Shown here piece by piece: positions 1-10,773 of a stretch of 64,000 bases of DNA. The DNA is from Virgibacillus natechei (GTDB lineage Bacteria > Bacillota > Bacilli > Bacillales > Amphibacillaceae): positions 3,224,001-3,288,000 of the forward strand of contig NZ_CP110224.1 of NCBI RefSeq assembly GCF_026013645.1, in the 5' to 3' direction. Within the stretch, counting starts at the first letter, position 1, and every line of letters begins with the position of its first letter. Both the position numbers and the translations under genes were made by a program. Under the pieces are notes generated by a model. That model was not told the DNA's origin and ran no database searches. It saw only the letters and a program-made list of their open reading frames with translations.

Positions 1-891
1 ATTTTCTAACATAGAAAACAAGTGTGCAGAAGATCTATTATGGAATGTATCAGATTCAAATGCATAGGTATTTGTTACACCGAAGTTCAAATTTTCAACT
101 TGTGCATGCGCTGTTGAACTCCAGGTTCCATCCGTTGAGAATAGTACATTTCCTGATTGGAACATTAAGAAGCCATCTTCACCATAAGGGGTCATCAATC
201 CAGTATCTGCGATTGATTTAATCGTTTCAATCGCTTGTTTCATTTCAGGTGTATTAATGGCTGGTCCATTTTCATCTTGGATTTCCCCCCCAAGATTTTG
301 AATCTGCGCTAAAACTACCCAACTAATTAACGCATCATTTACGACATAATCTCCCTCTTCTAGTTGACCTTCTAGAGATAATATTTCATCGAAAGTAACT
401 ACATCATCATCCAAAAAGTGCTCCACCCCATATTTAGCAAGCAAATCTTCATTATAATACATAGCACTACCATGAATATCTAGTGGAATAGTATACTGTG
501 TACCATCTATAATTCCTGCATCCCAACCTTCCGCTAAGTAATTTTCTGGTTTCAATTCTGGCTGCGCATCAATAATACCTGTCATTGGTTCCAGTAAACC
601 TTGTTGAGCAAAACTTTGGATACGATCAGCATGGATAATTGCTAAATCAGGTATATCACTACCAGAATTCATTACAGTGTACATTTTTGTATACATATCA
701 GACGTTACAATATGTTCTACTTCAAACTCTGGATCTGTTTCATTGTAATCTTCTGTAATCTGATTCATGTAAGCACCATCCTCACCTGTTAACGGTGTCC
801 AAAACTCAATCGTGTATTCATCGTTACTACATCCCGCTAATATAAGTAGGGTAAGGGAAAACAACGTAATAAGTATTGATATTTTTTTCAT
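1..891 (-). CDS. ABC transporter sugar-binding lipoprotein (3' end outside window)
   Basis: Family 1 extracellular solute-binding protein, the surface receptor of a carbohydrate ABC importer. The start ATG at 891 is followed by a lipoprotein signal peptide with lipobox LILAGC, so the mature protein should be anchored at Cys about residue 21. The next residues (EYTIEFWTPLTGEDG) and an internal DIPDLAIIHADR stretch are typical of the family. The 297 codons present lack the C-terminus, which continues past base 1. A weak ribosome binding site (GTTGGGGGC) lies just upstream. A perfect cre box and an AraR-like site lie further upstream, so an arabinose or arabino-oligosaccharide ligand is plausible. 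It does not closely resemble B. subtilis AraN as I recall it, so the ligand is uncertain. Confidence 0.85.
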   Translation of the reverse strand, partial: MKKISILITLFSLTLLILAGCSNDEYTIEFWTPLTGEDGAYMNQITEDYNETDPEFEVEHIVTSDMYTKMYTVMNSGSDIPDLAIIHADRIQSFAQQGLLEPMTGIIDAQPELKPENYLAEGWDAGIIDGTQYTIPLDIHGSAMYYNEDLLAKYGVEHFLDDDVVTFDEILSLEGQLEEGDYVVNDALISWVVLAQIQNLGGEIQDENGPAINTPEMKQAIETIKSIADTGLMTPYGEDGFLMFQSGNVLFSTDGTWSSTAHAQVENLNFGVTNTYAFESDTFHNRSSAHLFSMLEN

Positions 892-956
892 TATATAAGC
901 CCCCAACTTCTTAATTTATTAATCTTGAACCTTCCAAATACGCCATCAACACTTTT

Positions 957-970
957 TGTTAGCGCTTGCA
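957..970 (-). promoter_or_regulatory. cre box (CcpA site)
   Basis: TGCAAGCGCTAACA on the minus strand matches TGNAANCGNWNNCA at every defined position. It lies 66 bp upstream of the binding-protein start, so carbon catabolite repression of that operon is likely. Confidence 0.75.
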
Positions 971-1073
971 TTAATGAGTATATATCACCTCGCACTTTCA
1001 AAATAAATTAGCAACAGATTTTATTGTGTAATAACACATATGAACAAGTTGCTATTTTTGATCAATAATCAAC

Positions 1074-1095
1074 AAAATTATACGTATGAGTTTTT
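1074..1095. promoter_or_regulatory. Candidate AraR operator
   Basis: The core TATACGTATGAG resembles the TACGTA core of the two AraR operators near 7.9 kb and the CCGTATGAGTT site in front of araR. It lies about 190 bp upstream of the binding-protein gene. Assignment rests on similarity only. Confidence 0.4.
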
Positions 1096-1136
1096 CTGGT
1101 TAAATTATAATATACTTTTATTATTTTGGCAATAAT

Positions 1137-1182
1137 TTTTTTATTCTAATATTAAATCGATATTTAATATTAGAATAAAAAA
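1137..1182. repeat. Long AT-rich inverted repeat
   Basis: A perfect inverted repeat with arms of about 21 nt (core arm TTATTCTAATATTAAAT) around a 4-nt CGAT loop. It separates the binding-protein promoter from the decayed insertion sequences. It could be a bidirectional terminator, because both sides end in A/T runs, or an insertion-sequence end. Confidence 0.6.
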
Positions 1183-1229
1183 CAATAAACAACAAAAGTT
1201 ATTTACAAAAACACCCATCATTTCTGAAT

Positions 1230-1450
1230 GTATTTCGACGAATGGGGTAACTGGGCAACCCGATCTCAACTAGAACCCATAATCAGATTAGCCAAGTCTA
1301 AAGACGGGTACCTTAAGATGGTTCAAAACTAAAATGACCAATGTCTTACTTGAAGGGATAAATAGTCTCGTTCAAGCTGATAAAAGTAAAGCCCGTGGAT
1401 AGCAGATAATTTTATTGCCATGATCTACGCAACAGTTAACAAGCTAAATT
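1230..1450 (+). pseudogene. ISL3-family transposase C-terminal remnant
   Basis: Broken reading frames on the plus strand give KTKMTNVLLEGINSLVQ and ADKSKARG, then in another frame a MIYATVNKL-like stretch. This is the conserved C-terminal block (TNxLVEGLNSxIQxxKxKARGY) of ISL3-family transposases. Frameshifts and stops interrupt it and no N-terminal half is visible, so it is a dead fragment. The family call rests on motif memory. Confidence 0.6.
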
Positions 1451-1500
1451 GATTGTTGAATACTGACTTGGCTTGTTCCTTCGTTTACTTGCCGACAATC

Positions 1501-1527
1501 CCTTAGATACCTTATAGGTATCTAAGG
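1501..1527. repeat. 27-bp perfect inverted repeat
   Basis: Arms CCTTAGATACCT and AGGTATCTAAGG flank a 3-nt centre. It lies between the two insertion-sequence remnants. It may be an old insertion-sequence end or a terminator without an obvious U-tract. Confidence 0.5.
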
Positions 1528-2081
1528 TAGTAGCAAACAAGGAATGATAGATTCAACTTCGCACTAGTAAATTACTTTTTCATTACTAAATAGCGATGAG
1601 CCAACTTTGGTGTTGACCGTAATAGGATACTTGTTCTCACTCATTTATTTGCTATTTTATTTCATATCTACAGTAAATTATCTCTATATTTCTACACTGA
1701 CCTGTGTTGACATACAGGTCTAAATCCTGACCTGGTGGGAAACTCGATCGGTACTCATGGATACTCCATCGATTAATACAGAGGGAAATTCCTGACGAAC
1801 AAATAATAGAGTTTGTTGGAAAGTAATACCTGGGAAATGAGGCAGATTCGGCTAACCGTAAATCATCTAACTAGATATATTGTGAAGTGTATAAAACAAT
1901 AGCGGGTTTCATGGACTTTTAAACTGCTGCGAAGGGCAAAGTCTGTACCTTTAATGGGGGGGCTATAACGACCACCTGCTAAGGTGGATTTGGACATGAA
2001 TGTCGACGACTAAACTCGTTACTCAGGCTAAAATCCTGCTTAAAGTCCTTAAGCTGAAGCTAAATTGAAATTTGACTTAAC
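1528..2081. other. Non-coding, decayed DNA
   Basis: No convincing gene is visible in either strand. This stretch lies between the ISL3 remnant and the end of the IS200-like transposase remnant. It is probably eroded insertion-sequence DNA. No tnpB could be recognised. Confidence 0.4.
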
Positions 2082-2498
2082 TCATTCCTCAATTCTAAAT
2101 ATGTCTTCCTTACCTTTATTGAATTGATTGGCTATATAATTTCTTATGTAACAGTACCAACTGTGGCGTAAAAGTATCCTCTTGCCCACAAATGCTGACC
2201 CCAATAGCGCTTCTTGAGTTTTAGAAGTTCATCCTGTAATAATCTTGATGACTAACTTTTAGATACTGCGAATTCTAATTGGAGCAATACTTGGCGGGCA
2301 GGATAACAATAAGTGAATATGATCTTTACCGACACTTCCTTGCAAAATTGTAATACCTCTTGCTTCACAACCTTGCCAGATCAATTCTCTGGTTATTTTT
2401 GCTATATGTCCTCGTAACACCGTGTATCTATATTTTGTTATCCATATTACATACTTGATATCATACACTGCATGACCACTTTTTCGATATCCGCCCAT
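2082..2498 (-). pseudogene. tnpA: IS200/IS605-family transposase TnpA (disrupted)
   Basis: A Y1-type single-strand transposase. The true start is the ATG at 2498, preceded by GAGGTGA, giving MGGYRKSGHAVYDIKYVIW. The HUH-type catalytic motif is visible as DHIHLLLSCPP. After about 80 codons the frame breaks near 2260. It resumes as LLQDELLKLKKRYWGQHLW and ARGYFYATVGTVT, hits stops, and ends in a third frame as ANQFNKGKEDIFRIEE. That is the usual family C-terminus, so the gene is full length but dead through frameshifts and stops. Confidence 0.8.
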
Positions 2499-2712
2499 AC
2501 TATTCACCTCACACTTCAAGTATGGACATTTAAGGATAAGACTAAAAGCGGATACTTCTAAAGACGGTGGAGTTAGGCCACGCATTTGTAAGGTAAAAGG
2601 ACAACAGAGATAGGAACCCTATACAAAAAGCATGTTTCTAAGATAAAGTTATTTTAAAAGAAATACTGTCCAAAATTCGGAGGTAAACTCCAGTTTAATG
2701 AAATAGGGTTTT

Positions 2713-3843
2713 TTAAGAAGTAACCTTCGATTCACTTATATCTCTCGTCGATTTTCTAATGGTAAGGTTTGGTGCGTATACAGTAGAATTACCATTGAAA
2801 TCCTCTTCACTTTTTCCATTATTTTTCGATTGTATCAAATCTAAAATTGTATTTGCCGCAGCTTCTCCCATTTCACTTTTTGGATGCTCGATGGTAGTTA
2901 ATTTAACCTCTGATACTTCTGCTAAAAAAGAATCGTCATACCCTACAATAGATATGTCTTCGGGTACTTGTATATTGTCCGTTCGTAATATATCGAGTAA
3001 CTTCATTGCGAGTTCATCATTATAGCAAACCAACCCCGTAATAGCGTTGTTCTTTACAGCTAATACCTTTTTTAATTCATCCATGGGCTTTGTATTTTTT
3101 TCCTCTGTATTATACGTGATAATATTACTTGGATTTATGGCTATCTTATTTTTTCGATGAGCTTTTAGAAATCCCTTCATTCGCTTTGTACCTTGCGTAT
3201 CATCTGTTTTAAAAAATCCAATTAAATTTTCGTGCCCGAGTTTAATTAAATGATCCGTTTGTAAAAATCCACCTTTTTCATCATCCATCACAATACTGAT
3301 AGGTTCTAATTCGTCATAATATGCATTAATCATAATATAAGGAATGGAAAGACGCTCTAGATTTAAATAATAGTTAATATTTGGATTCGAATACCCACTT
3401 TTAGTTGGCTCAACAATAACACCATCAAATTTCTGTGAAAGAATTTTTTCTAAAATCCTTCTTTCATTGTTTTGGTCATTATTGGTACTAAAAATACTAA
3501 CCTGGTATCCTTCTTCACTAAGGCGAGATTCTGCCCCTCTTATAATAGAAGGAAATATATAATCTGAAATATATGTTGTGATAATAGCAATATTCTTTTG
3601 ATTACCTACAACTTGATTATTATTAATTTTGCTTCTATCTGCACAAAAAGTTCCAGAGCCCTGTTCTTTGTACAGCCATCCTTCTGTTACAAGGTCCCCA
3701 ATTGCAAGACGTACGGTATGACGACTTACGCTAAATTCTTTCATTAGTTCACTTTCCGAACTGATCTTTTGGTGAGGAGTATAGGTCCCCTCTATAATTT
3801 TTGATTTAATGGCTTGCCTTACTGTATTATATTTTGTTGTCAA
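2713..3843 (-). CDS. araR: AraR-type transcriptional repressor (GntR HTH + LacI-type sensor)
   Basis: A repressor of arabinose genes. The N-terminal 70 residues are a GntR winged helix (motif SRHTVRLAIGDL). Residues about 85-365 form a LacI/GalR-type periplasmic-binding fold (IVEPTKSG, GLVCYNDELA, VPEDISIVGYDDS) that should bind L-arabinose. This GntR-LacI fusion is the diagnostic AraR architecture and 376 aa is the usual length. The start is TTG at 3843, chosen because GAGGTG sits 6 nt upstream. It follows araA but is separated from it by a terminator, so it is transcribed on its own. Tandem AraR-like half-sites upstream suggest autoregulation. Confidence 0.9.
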   Translation of the reverse strand: MTTKYNTVRQAIKSKIIEGTYTPHQKISSESELMKEFSVSRHTVRLAIGDLVTEGWLYKEQGSGTFCADRSKINNNQVVGNQKNIAIITTYISDYIFPSIIRGAESRLSEEGYQVSIFSTNNDQNNERRILEKILSQKFDGVIVEPTKSGYSNPNINYYLNLERLSIPYIMINAYYDELEPISIVMDDEKGGFLQTDHLIKLGHENLIGFFKTDDTQGTKRMKGFLKAHRKNKIAINPSNIITYNTEEKNTKPMDELKKVLAVKNNAITGLVCYNDELAMKLLDILRTDNIQVPEDISIVGYDDSFLAEVSEVKLTTIEHPKSEMGEAAANTILDLIQSKNNGKSEEDFNGNSTVYAPNLTIRKSTRDISESKVTS

Positions 3844-3854
3844 AATAACACCTC

Positions 3855-3902
3855 AACTCATATGAATCATGATTTTTAAATTTAATCATCCGTATGAGTT
3901 AG
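3855..3902. promoter_or_regulatory. Candidate autoregulatory AraR site upstream of araR
   Basis: An imperfect inverted repeat with end arms AACTCATA and TATGAGTT. The right arm lies in CCGTATGAGTTAG, which resembles the AraR-like site near 1085. It lies 12-60 bp upstream of the TTG start of araR. Confidence 0.4.
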
Positions 3903-3946
3903 CATATCATAATATAACATATTTTACACATATACTATTTTGAAAA

Positions 3947-3980
3947 AAGAAGAGGTCGCCTCACTGGCAAACCTCTGTTA
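3947..3980 (-). terminator. Rho-independent terminator of the ara operon
   Basis: On the minus strand AGAGGT..GCC and GGC..ACCTCT pair around a short loop and are followed by TCTTTTTT. It lies just after the araA stop and isolates araR from the operon. Confidence 0.75.
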
Positions 3981-4013
3981 TAAATGCATCCTATATTGTA
4001 TTTTTTCAACAAC

Positions 4014-5477
4014 CTACTTCAACTCATTTCGCAACTGCCTAACTTTCGTATCCTTATCAATCACGATACATTCAATTCCTGTCATATCCGCAAAATCATA
4101 TAACTGATCTGTAGTTACTTCAAAAGAGAATACCGTATGATGTGCACCACCGGCATAGATCCATGATTCGGTTGCTTCACTTAATGACGGCTCAGGCTTC
4201 CATAATACTTTGGCAACTGGCAAGTTAGGCGTTTCCTCTGTTGCTTGTTCAGCTTCTACTTCATTTACAATAAGTCGATAGTATCCACCTAATTCAACCA
4301 ATGAAGCTACAACTGCATCTCCACCACGGCCGTCAAATACTAAACGTGCAGGATCCGCTTTATCACCCATTGATAAAGGATTCACCACAATCTTAGGTTT
4401 GGTCGCAGTAATCGTTGGGCAAATTTCTAGCATATGTGACCCTAAAATCATTTCATTTCCCGGCTCTAAATGGTACGTATAGTCCTCCATAAAGGATGTA
4501 CCTTTATTATCAGCAATAACTTTCATCATTCGTAGTAATGCCGCGGTTCTCCAGTCACCTTCCCCCGCAAATCCATACCCTTCCGCCATTAAACGCTGTG
4601 CAGCTAATCCTGGCAATTGTTTCATGCCGTGCAAATCTTCAAAGTTGGTGGTAAACGCATTATAATTTCGCTCCGATAAAAATGCTTTTAGTCCTAATTC
4701 AATTCGTGCCTGTTCCATGATCGAATTCCTTACCTGTCCTGGTTCATTTGCTTCAGCAGGTAATTCATATAGCTCACTATATTCGTTGTATAACCTCTCT
4801 ACCTCAGCATCTGATATAGAGTCTATTACCTCTACTAAATCACCAATTCCATAGTAATCTACTGTCCAGCCGAATTTAATTTGTGCTTCTATTTTATCCC
4901 CATCGGTAACTGCAACATTACGCATGTTATCACCAAATCGGGCAACTCTTATGTTTGTTCCTTCGGTTACAGCTACTGCGGTTTGCATCCAGTCACCAAT
5001 TTTGGTTGTTACATCAGCGTTTTCCCAGTGCCCCACGACTACCTTACGTGGCACTTCCATACGTGTTGTAATAAAACCAAATTCACGATCCCCGTGTGCG
5101 GATTGATTTAAGTTCATGAAATCCATGTCAATATCTTTCCATGGAATATCGCGATTAAATTGTGTATGCAAATGCAATAATGGTTTTTGTAACGCATTAA
5201 GCCCGGATATCCAGATTTTAGCAGGTGAAAATGTGTGCATCCATGTGATCACACCTGCACAATTTTCATCACTGTTTGCTTCTAGCATTAATTGTTGAAT
5301 ATCCGTTGCATTGGTTAAAACCTTTTTAAAAACAATTTCAAATGGTAGATTTCCGTTCTCATTTAGTTTTTTCGTAATTTGTTTGGAATGATCTTCTACT
5401 TCTTGCAGTGCTTCTTCCCCGTATAAGTGCTGACTTCCTGTCACGAACCAAAATTCATAAGGTTTCATTGTTAACAT
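4014..5477 (-). CDS. araA: L-arabinose isomerase
   Basis: Converts L-arabinose to L-ribulose in the cytoplasm with a divalent metal. 487 aa is close to the family norm (about 500). The metal and catalytic signature is present: GEGDWRTAALLR, then FMEDYTYHLEPGNE and GSHMLEICP (Glu/His ligands), and the C-terminal GAHHTVFSF His. The start ATG at 5477 is preceded by AGGAGGAAC. It is the last gene of araD-araB-araA, 26 bp after araB, and is followed by a terminator. Confidence 0.97.
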   Translation of the reverse strand: MLTMKPYEFWFVTGSQHLYGEEALQEVEDHSKQITKKLNENGNLPFEIVFKKVLTNATDIQQLMLEANSDENCAGVITWMHTFSPAKIWISGLNALQKPLLHLHTQFNRDIPWKDIDMDFMNLNQSAHGDREFGFITTRMEVPRKVVVGHWENADVTTKIGDWMQTAVAVTEGTNIRVARFGDNMRNVAVTDGDKIEAQIKFGWTVDYYGIGDLVEVIDSISDAEVERLYNEYSELYELPAEANEPGQVRNSIMEQARIELGLKAFLSERNYNAFTTNFEDLHGMKQLPGLAAQRLMAEGYGFAGEGDWRTAALLRMMKVIADNKGTSFMEDYTYHLEPGNEMILGSHMLEICPTITATKPKIVVNPLSMGDKADPARLVFDGRGGDAVVASLVELGGYYRLIVNEVEAEQATEETPNLPVAKVLWKPEPSLSEATESWIYAGGAHHTVFSFEVTTDQLYDFADMTGIECIVIDKDTKVRQLRNELK

Positions 5478-5503
5478 ATGTGTTCCTCCTACAATTGCAG
5501 TTA

Positions 5504-7174
5504 TTATTTCGTTGTTGATCGAATTGCTTTCAAGCGCTTCATGACATTATTTTCACCACGTCCAAAATAATCATGGAGCGTTGAATATTCCTGATATAAT
5601 TTTTCATAGATCGCTACATTTTCTGGAATAGGTTTGATGACTTCATCTTTTATTCGGGCCATCTTTTTTGTAGCATCTAATATCGTATCGTATCCACCGC
5701 GCGAGGATCCTGCAGCCACTGAACCAAACATGGCAGCACCTAAAGCAGGTGTTTGGTAAGAATCCGCTACTTTAATTACTCTATTTGTGACATCTGCATA
5801 AATTTGCATTAACAGTTTGTTTTTATGTGGCAATCCACCACAAACATAGAGCTCATTTACGTCCAGACCATTATTGTGAAATGCATCCACGATCTCGCGT
5901 GTACCAAATGCAGTTGCTTCAAGTAGTGCTCGATATATTTCTTCAGGCTTTGTTTGTAACGTCATCCCCATTAGCATTCCGGTTAAATCTGTATCTACGA
6001 GTACGGAACGATTCCCATTCCACCAGTCAAGTGCCAATAATCCAGTTTCACCTGGTTGATAGGCAGATGCTTTTTGTTCAAGTAATTGGTGTATATTAAC
6101 ACCTTTTTCATCCGCTTCTTTTTTAATATATTTTGGAACTGCTTGATCAACATACCATGCGAAAATGTCGCCTACTGCTGACTGCCCTGCTTCATAGCCG
6201 TAAAACCCTGGAATAATGCCATCTTCCACAACACCACACATTCCTTCCACTTGTTTTTCCTCTTTTCCTAAAAGCAAGGAGCAAATAGATGTACCCATTG
6301 TCATGACTAATTTACCAGGTTCAGCAACGCCCATTGCAGGAACGGATACATGTGCATCCACATTCCCAACGGAAATAGCCGTTCCAACATTTAGCCCTGT
6401 AAGATGAGCCATTTCATCTGTAAGTTCTCCTGCTTTGGTACCTAATGGAACAATCTCACCACGTAGCTTCGTTTCCGCTACGTTTTCCAGACGCGGGTCC
6501 AGTGATTTGAAAAATTCATTACTTGGATAGCCGTCTTTTTTATGCCAAATCGACTTATAACCTGCCGTACAGCTATTACGCACGAAATTATTTGTTAACT
6601 GTGAAGTAACCCAGTCCGTCGCTTCTACAAAACGGTCCGCTTTTTCATAAATAGCTGGCGCTTCATTCAAAATCTGCCATATTTTTGCGATCATCCATTC
6701 CGAAGATAATTTACCTCCATATCGGGGCAAGAAGTCTTCTCCCCTTTGTTCAGCAATTTCATTTATTTTATTCGCTTCGTCTTGTGCTGCATGATGTTTC
6801 CATAACTTAACCCAACTGTGTGGATTATCTTTTAATTCAGGATCATTGGATAAAGGCTTCCCATTTTCATCTATAGGTAGCATGGTACACGCGGTAAAGT
6901 CAATTCCGAGTCCAATAATAGCGTTTGGATTGACGCCTGTTTCCTTTAGTACTGCGGGAATAGAATTTCCTAAAACTTCTATATAATCCTGAGGATGCTG
7001 TAAGGCCCATTCATAGCCAAGTTCAATTTCAGATTCAGGTAGTTTTTCATCAATAACACCATGTTTATATGGCGTTACATGATCGGCTATTTCTTTACCA
7101 TTCTCCAATGATACTAAAACGGCTCTGCCTGATTCCGTTCCATAGTCCACTCCGATAGCATACTTTTCTGTCAC
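5504..7174 (-). CDS. araB: L-ribulokinase
   Basis: Phosphorylates L-ribulose to L-ribulose 5-phosphate with ATP. It is an FGGY-family kinase of 556 aa with N-terminal phosphate motif [12 protein letters not shown], the central [13 protein letters not shown] and [12 protein letters not shown] blocks, and C-terminal [15 protein letters not shown]. It sits 12 bp downstream of araD and is translated from an ATG after AGGAGG-like sequence. The order araD-araB-araA differs from B. subtilis araA-araB-araD. Confidence 0.96.
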   Translation of the reverse strand: MTEKYAIGVDYGTESGRAVLVSLENGKEIADHVTPYKHGVIDEKLPESEIELGYEWALQHPQDYIEVLGNSIPAVLKETGVNPNAIIGLGIDFTACTMLPIDENGKPLSNDPELKDNPHSWVKLWKHHAAQDEANKINEIAEQRGEDFLPRYGGKLSSEWMIAKIWQILNEAPAIYEKADRFVEATDWVTSQLTNNFVRNSCTAGYKSIWHKKDGYPSNEFFKSLDPRLENVAETKLRGEIVPLGTKAGELTDEMAHLTGLNVGTAISVGNVDAHVSVPAMGVAEPGKLVMTMGTSICSLLLGKEEKQVEGMCGVVEDGIIPGFYGYEAGQSAVGDIFAWYVDQAVPKYIKKEADEKGVNIHQLLEQKASAYQPGETGLLALDWWNGNRSVLVDTDLTGMLMGMTLQTKPEEIYRALLEATAFGTREIVDAFHNNGLDVNELYVCGGLPHKNKLLMQIYADVTNRVIKVADSYQTPALGAAMFGSVAAGSSRGGYDTILDATKKMARIKDEVIKPIPENVAIYEKLYQEYSTLHDYFGRGENNVMKRLKAIRSTTK

Positions 7175-7186
7175 GTCGATTCCTCC

Positions 7187-7891
7187 TTAATTCTGTTGTC
7201 CATAATAAGCTTTTGAACCATGTTTTCTAAGATAATGTTTATCCAAAAGCACCTGATCCATTGCTGAAATATTCGGGTTCAACTGATAGGTTTGCAGCCC
7301 CATCTTAGCTATTTCTTCTAATACAACTGCATTATGAACCGCTTCGTTCGGATCCTTTCCCCATGTAAATGGAGCATGGCTATGAACGAGAACACCTGGT
7401 ATGTGATTTGGATCTAGATCTCGATCTTGGAATGTCTCCGCAATAACATTTCCTGTTTCAAGCTCATACGCACCATTTATTTCTGCCTCTGTCATTTCTC
7501 TCGTGCAAGGAACCGTTCCATAAAAATAATCAGCATGTGTTGTGCCTAGTGACGGTATACCTTTTCCAGCCTGTGCCCAACTTGTTGCGCCTGGTGCATG
7601 GGTATGCACAACTCCACCGATTTCAGGGAATTTTTTATATAATACAATATGTGTTGGGGTATCAGAGGAAGGATTCAAATTACCTTCAACTGTGTTCCCA
7701 TCAAAATCAACGACAACCATATCTTCCTTTTTCAACGCATCATAAGACACTCCACTTGGTTTAATAACAATGAGGTTATCAGACCTGCTGACACCGCTTA
7801 CATTCCCCCACGTAAACGTCACTAAATGATGCTTAGGTAATGCCAAATTTGCTTCTAATACTTTTTGTTTCAAATCATCCAACACTTTCAT
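7187..7891 (-). CDS. araD: L-ribulose-5-phosphate 4-epimerase
   Basis: Epimerises L-ribulose 5-phosphate to D-xylulose 5-phosphate, the entry to the pentose-phosphate pathway. 234 aa is standard for class II aldolase-fold AraD. Zinc-ligand histidines are seen in [12 protein letters not shown] and [12 protein letters not shown], and GNVSG is the phosphate loop. The ATG at 7891 follows AAGGGGGAG. It is the first gene of the ara operon, whose promoter and two AraR operators lie immediately upstream. Confidence 0.97.
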   Translation of the reverse strand: MKVLDDLKQKVLEANLALPKHHLVTFTWGNVSGVSRSDNLIVIKPSGVSYDALKKEDMVVVDFDGNTVEGNLNPSSDTPTHIVLYKKFPEIGGVVHTHAPGATSWAQAGKGIPSLGTTHADYFYGTVPCTREMTEAEINGAYELETGNVIAETFQDRDLDPNHIPGVLVHSHAPFTWGKDPNEAVHNAVVLEEIAKMGLQTYQLNPNISAMDQVLLDKHYLRKHGSKAYYGQQN

Positions 7892-7906
7892 CTCCCCCTT
7901 TTGATC

Positions 7907-7917
7907 ATATACGTATA
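7907..7917. promoter_or_regulatory. AraR operator 2 (proximal)
   Basis: ATATACGTATA, with TACGTA core centred at 7912.5, about 20 bp upstream of araD. Its centre is exactly 42 bp from operator 1, four helical turns, the spacing described for the cooperative B. subtilis ara operators. Confidence 0.65.
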
Positions 7918-7935
7918 ACTTAAATATATAACTCT

Positions 7936-7964
7936 ATAATAATATAAATTGTACGTACAATCAA
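7936..7964 (-). promoter_or_regulatory. ara operon promoter
   Basis: Minus-strand -35 TTGATT (7964-7959), a 17-bp spacer, then -10 TATTAT (7941-7936). Operator 1 overlaps the -35 and spacer, so repression would be by occlusion. Confidence 0.6.
7948..7961. promoter_or_regulatory. AraR operator 1
   Basis: ATTGTACGTACAAT is a perfect 14-bp palindrome that matches the core of the known Bacillus AraR operator (TTGTACGTACAA). It lies inside the ara promoter. Confidence 0.85.
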
Positions 7965-7988
7965 TAGTTAGTTATATGTTGTATGTCA

Positions 7989-8038
7989 AAAAGAAAAGAA
8001 GCTCACTCATATGATTACACATGAAGGCTTCTTTTTTG
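7989..8038 (-). terminator. Terminator after the aldo/keto reductase gene
   Basis: On the minus strand AAGAAGC and GCTTCTT arms with a loop of about 25 nt are followed by TTCTTTTT. It lies between the reductase stop and the ara promoter. Confidence 0.6.
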
Positions 8039-8131
8039 CTATTTGGATATTTTTAGGTGTTTTTAAAAAAGGGGGGATCCTTACTGTGAGCTCATTATCT
8101 CTGCCTCATGAAATTCAACTTGCTAATCCTC

Positions 8132-9124
8132 TTAATAAGCTCCTCTAATATAAGGGTGAACTTCCGTCTGATAAAAATCTTTTAACCGCTCTTTTTCCTC
8201 ACTGCTATAGTCTTTAACATTTAAAGCTTGTAAATTATCTTCAACTTGCTCTACGTTTCGAAAGCCTGGAATAACACTCGTGACTGCCTCTTGTTCGATG
8301 ATCCACTTAAGGGCAGCTCTTGTTTTATTCCCTCTTCCTTCTGAAATCCATTCCAGCTTCTCACTAAGCGCTACGCCTTTTTCAAATTCCAGACCGCCGA
8401 ACGTTTCGCCAACATTAAATGCCTCTCCATTACGGTTAAAATTACGGTGATCATCTGCTTCAAACATAGAATCCTCCTTGAACTTCCCTGTCAACAATCC
8501 ACTTGCCAACGGCACTCTTGCAAGAATACCTACGTCCTTTTCCATTGCTTTTGGAAATAATTCTTCCAATGGTTTTTGCCGGAGGATATTAAAAATAACC
8601 TGAAGCGCGCTTGCATTTGTGTGTTCGAGACAGAATAATCCTTCCTCTACCGTTTCAACACTTACACCATAATGCCGGATTTTCCCTTCCGCTTTTAACA
8701 TTTCTAAGGCCTCAAATACCTCTCCATCCTGTAATATCTTCAATGGTGGACAGTGAATTTGAAACAGATCAATCTGCTCTCGGTTTAGTCGTTTCAGGCT
8801 ATTTTCGCAATACGCCCTGACACTTTTCATGGAGTAGTTCGCTGGATCATGAATATCCCCTGCACGGCAAAACTTCGTAGCTATGTGAATAGAGGCTTCT
8901 TTCCCCTTTGTTGCTTTAGCTAATAGCTCTTCACTATGACCGTCACCATATACATCCGAGGTATCAAAGGAATTGACACCGCTATCCATGGCTCTATCTA
9001 ATCCTTTTAAGGCTTCCTTATCATTCACTTTCCCCCATGCGCCACCAATCGCCCATGTACCAAAACTTAATTCACTGATATTCAGGTCTGTATTTCCTAG
9101 TTTGTTATACTTCATTTGTTTCAT
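8132..9124 (-). CDS. Aldo/keto reductase
   Basis: An NADPH-dependent aldo/keto reductase with a TIM-barrel fold. The catalytic tetrad is recognisable as Asp54 and Tyr59 in FDTSDVYGDGHSE, Lys84 in HIATKF and the His of FQIHCPP. The C-terminal cofactor region is VTSVIPGFRNVEQVEDNL. 330 aa is typical. The second ATG (9115) is a better start than the first, because AAGGGAG directly abuts the first one. It is monocistronic between two hairpins. A role in reducing pentoses or related aldehydes is possible from context only. Confidence 0.9.
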   Translation of the reverse strand: MKQMKYNKLGNTDLNISELSFGTWAIGGAWGKVNDKEALKGLDRAMDSGVNSFDTSDVYGDGHSEELLAKATKGKEASIHIATKFCRAGDIHDPANYSMKSVRAYCENSLKRLNREQIDLFQIHCPPLKILQDGEVFEALEMLKAEGKIRHYGVSVETVEEGLFCLEHTNASALQVIFNILRQKPLEELFPKAMEKDVGILARVPLASGLLTGKFKEDSMFEADDHRNFNRNGEAFNVGETFGGLEFEKGVALSEKLEWISEGRGNKTRAALKWIIEQEAVTSVIPGFRNVEQVEDNLQALNVKDYSSEEKERLKDFYQTEVHPYIRGAY

Positions 9125-9146
9125 CTCCCTTTGAATAATATATAAC

Positions 9147-9174
9147 GAAGCACCAGCTAAAAAGCTGGTGCTTC
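9147..9174 (-). terminator. Strong hairpin after xylanase gene
   Basis: Perfect 11-bp arms (GAAGCACCAGC / GCTGGTGCTTC) with a 6-nt loop between the xylanase stop and the aldo/keto reductase. There is no clear U-tract on either strand. Confidence 0.6.
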
Positions 9175-9214
9175 ACTATTTCAATTATTTCGATTTCTTT
9201 CTGTAGAAAGCATC

Positions 9215-10669
<1,455 letters not shown>

Positions 10670-10682
10670 CTATATGCTAAAT

Positions 10683-10702
10683 AAATGAAACCCCTTTCAT
10701 TT
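10683..10702 (-). promoter_or_regulatory. cre-like palindrome upstream of xynA
   Basis: AAATGAAA and TTTCATTT flank CCCC. It matches the cre consensus except that the central CG is CC, so binding by CcpA is uncertain. Confidence 0.4.
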
Positions 10703-10729
10703 ATGCATAACATTATATAATAGAAATCC

Positions 10730-10757
10730 CACGTCCTGTACATCGTATCAGGACGTG
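10730..10757 (-). terminator. Terminator of xylA-xylB copy 1
   Basis: CACGTCCTG and CAGGACGTG arms with a 10-nt loop lie 16 bp after the xylB stop. The following minus-strand sequence is T-rich but not a clean U-tract. Confidence 0.6.
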
Positions 10758-10773
10758 AGTCTTTCTCTAGCTG

